From: Echiichthys vipera
Lineage: Eukaryota > Chordata > Actinopteri > Perciformes > Trachinidae
DNA length: 64,000 nt
Reading direction: 5' to 3'
Assembly (NCBI GenBank): GCA_963691815.1
Contig: OY829648.1
Location: 16,032,021-16,096,020 of the forward strand
The notes beneath the pieces were generated by a model. It searched no databases. It was not told the origin of the DNA and saw nothing but the letters and a program-made list of their open reading frames with translations. Positions 61,774 to 64,000 of this stretch are shown here, in pieces. Each line of letters opens with the position of its first letter. Within the stretch, counting starts at the first letter, position 1. The position numbers and the translations under genes were made by a program.

Positions 61774-63501
61774 TCATGAGTCCTAAATTCAGATGAATTC
61801 AACCCTAATACACAAAAATAAGCATCTCTTTTTTTGTTTTGTTAGGAGTTCATTAAGTCGGGTCTTGTCTATTTCACACCCTGGAAGGGGACACACTGAT
61901 AGCTTTAATAAACCATATATACATCTGTTATTCCGCGGTAAGCTTGGGCAGTTCTGTCAGGCCTCCCAAATTAATGGGCAGGAAGTGATCACAGGGCTTA
62001 CACAGTCATCGCTGGGTAGCTATGCGAGTGAGTGATTGAGGAGGATAGAGACAGAGCGAGATTAAATACATGAGAGGAATATAAAAGGGAAGATGGGAAC
62101 ATCAGATTGATGGAGAAAGAAATACAGAGGAGGATAAGGTGAATCTGAGTATGGGAGTGGAGAGAAACAGAGAGGAGGCATTGAATAGATGGGGAGAACG
62201 GAAATGAGCACAGAGCGGGAGAGAAAGGACACTGAACATACGAGTGGAGAAAGAAAAGGAGACAGGAACAGACAGTGGATAAACACTGGAGCGCAAGACA
62301 AAGAGAGAAGGCCAGACGCTGAACAGATGAGCGACAGAGAGAGAAACAGAGACAGAGACAGAGAGAAAGAAACTTTGGATGAAGGAGTGAGAGGGATTGG
62401 GTAAATCAAGCCTAAGACAACACCGCGAGAAGCAAATGTAATAAAGTGCATACCATGATTATAAAGGTAAGAGTAAAAAATAACTAAAGCAACAACTAAA
62501 TATGAGGAAAAAGAGATAGAGCCCTCCCCCCTTTCACCATTTTGTTTCCTACCTCTGGCTCTGAACATTTCCTCAGCAATAACAAACCTTAGCAACCCTT
62601 CCTTCCCTCATAATCCCTTCGCCTCACTCCTCTTTTCTAGCTTTCGCACACTCGCTGGTTCAGTTTTACCAGATGGCCTGCAAGCGCTACACCCAAAGGA
62701 GTGAATCTATCCGTCACAGCTCTTTCTTTCCCCTGCTCTCAATGTCTCTCTCAGCACACTCGGCAACATTGAAACTGACGGGGTCCAAATTAATTTGGAC
62801 AACAGTGATTGTGCCTGAACAAGTCCTCATTCCAGCTAAGGCCTCTTTAATGCAGCGCTGAACTGCCCTGTCGAGTCCCTAACACACTCTTTGAGTGTTA
62901 CAGCCAATTTAGCCCTTGAGTGAGGGATGGATGTAGATGTGCAGAGAGAGAGGAAAGGGATTGAGGGGTGAAGGAAGGTGTGTGAAGCAAGGTGATGGAG
63001 AGAGTAATGTGCTGTCGTGGGAAATCGAGGGGGCGTATAGGTGCATATGACAGAGGGAGAGAAAAAGAGAAAGATAGACGGAAAGAAAGATAGCACAGAG
63101 AAAGCGAGAGAAACAGCCTGACAGCTGTCCCCCAGGGGAATTGGGTCTTTTCTTTGGGACTCTTTCTTATTCTTTTCTTTCTCCTCTAACCCGCTATACC
63201 CCCCTCTCTATTTTTCTGAATCACGTGTATGCTTTCTGTGGGCGTTAGCTCCAGGCATCTGCCTACCTGCCTCTCCTTTCCCTCTCTCTTTCTCTCTCTC
63301 TCTCTGACACTCTTCTTTGCACTTTTTCTTAGTTCCCTTGAGGCATGTGGCCCTTATTCCCCCTCCTCTCTCTTGGTGTCTGTGTCTACCTACCTCTCTC
63401 TCACTCTCACCCACCTTGGGGCATCGTTGCCTGGAGGATTTACCCATCAGTTTCTCGTCGTCCAGTTCGCATTGTTCCAGCAGATCCAAGATGTCCTCCT
63501 C
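36811..63501 (-). CDS. Eight-exon C-terminal part of an unidentified host gene
   Basis: Joined exons, in transcript order: 63501-63415, 59649-59427, 56496-56201, 55029-54895, 50752-50672, 47281-47121, 44924-44751, 36931-36811. Each internal boundary has an AG acceptor and a GT donor, and phases join without a break (0, 1, 0, 0, 0, 2, 2). The sum is 1278 nt, that is 425 codons plus TGA. The start lies beyond the window, so the protein is N-terminally incomplete. In order it shows an acidic start (EEDILDLLEQCELDDEK), a Ser/Glu-rich low-complexity region, a basic Ser/Pro-rich linker of about 95 residues, then roughly 190 residues that look alpha-helical, with WKYHKSKVASYW and RLFNRIFNRLLW segments. 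No signal peptide or membrane segment is visible. I cannot place it in a family, so no function is assigned. A cytoplasmic scaffold or adaptor would fit the composition, but that is only inference. Confidence 0.85.
37211..37545 (+). mobile_element. Copy of the GCAACTAACGATT-type interspersed repeat
   Basis: It begins ctgcaactaacgattgc and ends ttacagctcta, which are inverted remains of each other. It has the internal phrase gacgtcttgttttgtctgacc typical of this fish MITE-like family. The copy is diverged and no target duplication is visible. It lies in the last intron of the gene. Confidence 0.6.
39807..39840. repeat. (GT)17 microsatellite
   Basis: It is 34 bp of pure GT in the last intron of the gene. 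Confidence 0.95.
40340..40880 (+). repeat. Degraded interspersed repeat (GAGATGTTCCAATAC type)
   Basis: It begins ttagagatgttccaatac and later has ctgatacccataatcc and acttccaatactgttattcc, phrases of a fish repeat with GATGTTCCGATACC ends. It is AT-rich, non-coding, and has no clear target duplication. It lies in the last intron of the gene. Confidence 0.45.
43066..43556. mobile_element. 491-bp hAT-like element with a perfect 8-bp TSD
   Basis: The left end is TAGGGATGTAAATAATCAAC and the right end in reverse complement TAGGGATGCTAATGTTGAC. The 8-bp flank GTTATGAC is found exactly at 43058-43065 and 43557-43564. The interior has no transposase frame. It lies in the last intron of the gene, only about 55 bp from a Kolobok-like element. 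Confidence 0.9.
43613..44538. mobile_element. Kolobok-like non-autonomous DNA element
   Basis: The left end contains gcaaaaaagtagggacgctg and later gccagcaacacgtttcaac. The right end in reverse complement is acaaccctgtttcccaaaaa followed by gtaaataaaaacagaatg. These are the inverted ends of a teleost repeat that I know as a Kolobok-type family (ACAACCCTGTTTCCAAAAAAG). Near 44200-44340 there is extra unrelated sequence, perhaps a later insertion. The TTAA target site is not clear. Confidence 0.7.
44751..44924 (-). CDS. Exon G, helical domain segment
   Basis: The acceptor is catctcgctctccag and the donor gtgaga. It is 174 nt, entered and left in phase 2. It encodes GSSWETIFSKSSEVV, then CCRRLVQLSRDCLLVVYKFV, then SRGSLTGLSPEWDDT before the split arginine codon. 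It continues the helical region of exon F. Confidence 0.92.
46212..46270. repeat. GTGC/ATGC alternating purine-pyrimidine repeat
   Basis: It is a mix of gtgc, gcgt and gcat units with strict purine-pyrimidine alternation, in the intron between exons F and G. Similar short tracts lie at 56870-56895 and 60545-60590. Confidence 0.9.
47121..47281 (-). CDS. Exon F, helical domain segment
   Basis: The acceptor is ctttctctgtcactcag and the donor gtaggc. It is 161 nt, entered in phase 0 and left in phase 2. It encodes 53 full codons from VLDIVRTNVRSALQRIW through LYRLFNRIFNRLLW to NCFSNT. The spacing of hydrophobic and basic residues suggests two amphipathic helices. It is the strongest sign that this is a real conserved protein region. 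Confidence 0.92.
48885..49815 (-). pseudogene. Non-LTR retroelement protein, C-terminal fragment in an intron
   Basis: On the minus strand the frames give TWMKWEQAMERNVTWKDIW, IKFLIQGVYDVLPSPSNLC, LSEVRYRWRHDQVLKSIAEA, then ERKREKYKELVEDCRSNGW, PVEVGSRGFAGHSLSKAYG and AAERASRWLWLKRGEQW before a stop near 48995. I recognise this arrangement as the conserved C-terminal part of a retroelement polyprotein common in fish and cnidarian genomes, after the reverse transcriptase. At least two frame changes occur, and a zinc-finger-like CPxC segment is replaced by a hairpin at 49624-49657. It lies in the intron between exons E and F, in the same orientation as the gene. It is inactive. Confidence 0.75.
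49624..49657. repeat. Perfect 14-bp inverted repeat inside the retroelement fragment
   Basis: The arm gcaagatagaaaca is followed by the 6-nt loop tgcagg and the exact reverse complement tgtttctatcttgc. It sits where the retroelement protein should continue into a Cys-rich segment, and the frame changes there. A snap-back or template-switch copy event would explain both. Confidence 0.9.
50672..50752 (-). CDS. Exon E, frame-neutral 27-codon exon
   Basis: The acceptor is ttttcttccacag and the donor gtgagt, both close to consensus. It is 81 nt, phase 0 at both ends. It encodes 27 residues starting ILDNWKYHKSK and ending STKQRK, rich in Trp, Tyr and Lys. This looks like part of a folded helical domain that continues from exon D into exon F. 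Confidence 0.9.
51075..51305 (+). mobile_element. Short internally deleted LINE-like copy
   Basis: It begins with a GC-rich start and ATG (gagatggctgcctctccag) and ends caatttccttgcagg then aaaggatcaataaag. The last phrase is the usual 3' end of several fish LINEs. There is no coding capacity in about 230 bp. It lies in the intron between exons D and E. Confidence 0.45.
53400..53475 (+). mobile_element. 3' tail fragment of the same SINE family
   Basis: The stretch cggctccagccccccgcgac followed by agggacaaacggttgaagatg and an (AATG)n tail matches the 3' end of the copies at 32291 and 60917. Only the last 75 bp or so are present. It lies inside the Harbinger relic, so it is a 5'-truncated insertion into it or a fused end. 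Confidence 0.75.
53570..53710 (+). pseudogene. Harbinger (HARBI1-like) nuclease fragment
   Basis: The frame reads SDSDKGYPLTEYLITPLANP, then ERRFNSAHTRTR and VERCFG. The order D-S-x-GYPL, TPL-NP, N-AH-R, VER-FG is the hallmark of the C-terminal half of Harbinger/DDE_4 nucleases and includes the likely second Asp and the Glu of the catalytic triad. The first Asp region is missing. It is a remnant, not a functional gene. Confidence 0.75.
54895..55029 (-). CDS. Exon D, frame-neutral 45-codon exon with a (TG)n acceptor
   Basis: The exon is 135 nt, phase 0 at both ends, and encodes 45 residues from GDPLINIRSKEQEAELVRQT to EEEAEAVLDE, strongly helical in character. The donor is gtgggtg. The acceptor is a bare tag directly preceded on the transcribed strand by a (TG)n tract that runs back to about 55111, with no usual polypyrimidine run. 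Skipping this exon would keep the reading frame, so regulated inclusion is possible. Confidence 0.9.
55040..55111. repeat. (CA)n tract next to the exon D acceptor
   Basis: Pure CA blocks are broken by a single CAGACACAAA. On the gene's strand this reads (TG)n and leads straight into the acceptor at 55030 through tgcgcgtgcgtgcatgtg. Confidence 0.95.
55296..55590. repeat. Interspersed non-coding repeat in the intron between exons C and D
   Basis: The phrases aatctcaggattatc-like and gaggtcaaaggtcaaggtc, then gctaatgatgacaacatttc and cacaaatgtctcatagcat, belong to a non-coding repeat I have seen in many fish genomes. Its class is uncertain and no ends are clear. Confidence 0.45.
56201..56496 (-). 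CDS. Exon C, Ser/Pro/Arg-rich linker
   Basis: The acceptor is tttctctgcag and the donor gtaaga. It is 296 nt, entered in phase 1 and left in phase 0. The 98-99 residues start GRMHWKPPIKSLK and continue as a basic Ser/Pro/Thr-rich linker with several RSxS-type sites (RRSISCPRS, RSHSLSRSGS) that look like basophilic kinase or 14-3-3 sites. That reading comes from motif shape only. The segment is probably disordered and joins the acidic part to the helical C-terminal region. Confidence 0.9.
59427..59649 (-). CDS. Exon B, acidic low-complexity segment
   Basis: The acceptor is tccctgccag and the donor gtaaag. The exon is 223 nt and ends in phase 1. It encodes a segment with RRQRPDYLADF, then a serine cluster running into a run of glutamates (SCSSSDEEEEE), then a Lys/Arg/Gly/Glu-rich stretch. 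The Glu run is coded by GAGGAG-type repeats, so its length may vary between alleles or species. The segment is probably disordered. Confidence 0.85.
60917..61262 (-). mobile_element. Second copy of the SINE-like repeat, reverse orientation
   Basis: It reads from the tail (attcattcattcatc) through ccgcttgtccctgtcggggt to the head (ggcgacacggtgctt in reverse complement). The flanks catgttaagtgtaaca (60901-60916) and catgtcaagtgtaaca (61263-61278) form a 16-bp duplication with one mismatch. It lies in the intron between exons A and B, in the orientation of the gene. Confidence 0.88.
61607..61648. repeat. (TA)21 microsatellite
   Basis: It is 42 bp of pure TA in the intron between exons A and B. 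Confidence 0.95.
61736..61770. repeat. (GT)n microsatellite
   Basis: It is 35 bp of GT, about 90 bp from the (TA)21 tract, in the intron between exons A and B. Confidence 0.95.
62040..62400. repeat. Purine-rich low-complexity stretch
   Basis: About 360 bp on the plus strand is mostly A and G with GAGA and GACA units. On the gene's strand it is a long pyrimidine-rich tract in the intron between exons A and B. A second similar stretch lies at 62935-63115. Confidence 0.8.
63415..63501 (-). CDS. Exon A of the minus-strand gene (29 codons)
   Basis: The exon follows an acceptor ending gtgtgtag and is followed by the donor gtgggtgag. It is in phase 0 at both ends and encodes 29 residues beginning EEDILDLLEQCELDDEK and ending RQRCPK. 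It is the most 5' coding exon I can support. Earlier exons must lie beyond the window because no start codon in a plausible context precedes it. Confidence 0.75.
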
Positions 63502-64000
63502 CTACACACCAACACATACCGAAAACACAATGTAGATGAGAACATGCAAAAGGTGATGATTTATGTTAAATAAGTAACAAACAGTCATCATCAGCAAAGA
63601 CTAACAGGGTAGTCAATTCTAGATGATACACTGATAAGGAATAATTAAAATGCTATATATAAGTCAAAATAAAAATACAAAACTTTCATTATTTAAAAAA
63701 GGTGGGAGAGATGAAATGTTTCGACTCCACAGACATTTGTGGCTATCTGGGTGTTAGAAAAAAAACCTGAACATGGATTGCTATTTGGCAGCGCTCATAG
63801 AGACTAAATTTGGAAAAGGCTGCATCATGGCCATGGCCAACTTGCTGGGGCCTTGGCCATTTGGCCGTAGCTGAAGTGCTAGCAAAGGTGATTAATGTTG
63901 CTTCATGGCCGGGACATAAAAATTTCCCACTTGACGCTCAAATACAGATGAAAAGTGATTGTTTTCTCTCAGATTAGCCGTCAAGCTGCTTCCTGGGGTC
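63502..64000 (-). other. Intron upstream of exon A, up to the window edge
   Basis: No further minus-strand exon with acceptor, open frame and donor is visible before the window ends. Short repeated ggccat/tggcca phrases at 63825-63880 look like local slippage. Confidence 0.5.

Noticed and set aside
62062..62595. Minus-strand frame of 177 codons
   Set aside because: It is a Ser/Leu/Phe-rich translation of a pyrimidine-rich intron tract, without motifs.

Overview
The window looks like a stretch of a percomorph-type teleost fish chromosome. It is AT-rich and low in genes, and carries very long (GT/CA)n microsatellites. Its interspersed repeats are of kinds I know from fish: a Tc1 element with an intact transposase, L2-type LINE remnants whose tail is made of ATTGA-like units, hAT, Harbinger and Kolobok-like DNA elements, and tRNA-related SINEs. 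No bacterial-style operon, CRISPR array, rRNA or tRNA gene is visible.

One host gene can be supported. It lies on the minus strand from about 63501 to 36811 as eight consecutive coding exons. All have AG acceptors and GT donors, every phase joins, and a stop codon lies at 36811-36813. The eight exons give 425 residues, the C-terminal part of a protein whose 5' exons lie beyond 64000. The deduced protein has an acidic segment, a Ser/Pro/Arg-rich linker and an alpha-helical C-terminal region. I do not recognise the family. The probable 3' UTR runs to about 35165.

From 1 to about 35 kb I see no host gene, only unique intergenic DNA, microsatellites and transposon remains. The most structured part is 20311-24523, where a Tc1 element (TA target duplication, 216-bp inverted repeats, 346-residue DD34E transposase) lies inside an L2-type LINE remnant, which lies inside a hAT-like element with an 8-bp target duplication matching at 7 of 8 positions. 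Other nested or clean insertions are at 18075-18530, 31231-31870 and 43066-43556. The introns of the gene carry a retroelement fragment (48885-49815), a Harbinger relic (52958-54085), a Kolobok-like element (43613-44538) and SINE copies.

The observations most worth a second look are: the splice acceptor of a frame-neutral exon at 55030, whose pyrimidine tract is replaced by a (TG)n repeat; two perfect hairpins that look like template-switch products (5388-5436 and 49624-49657); the apparently intact Tc1 element; and the nested insertions, which give a relative chronology.
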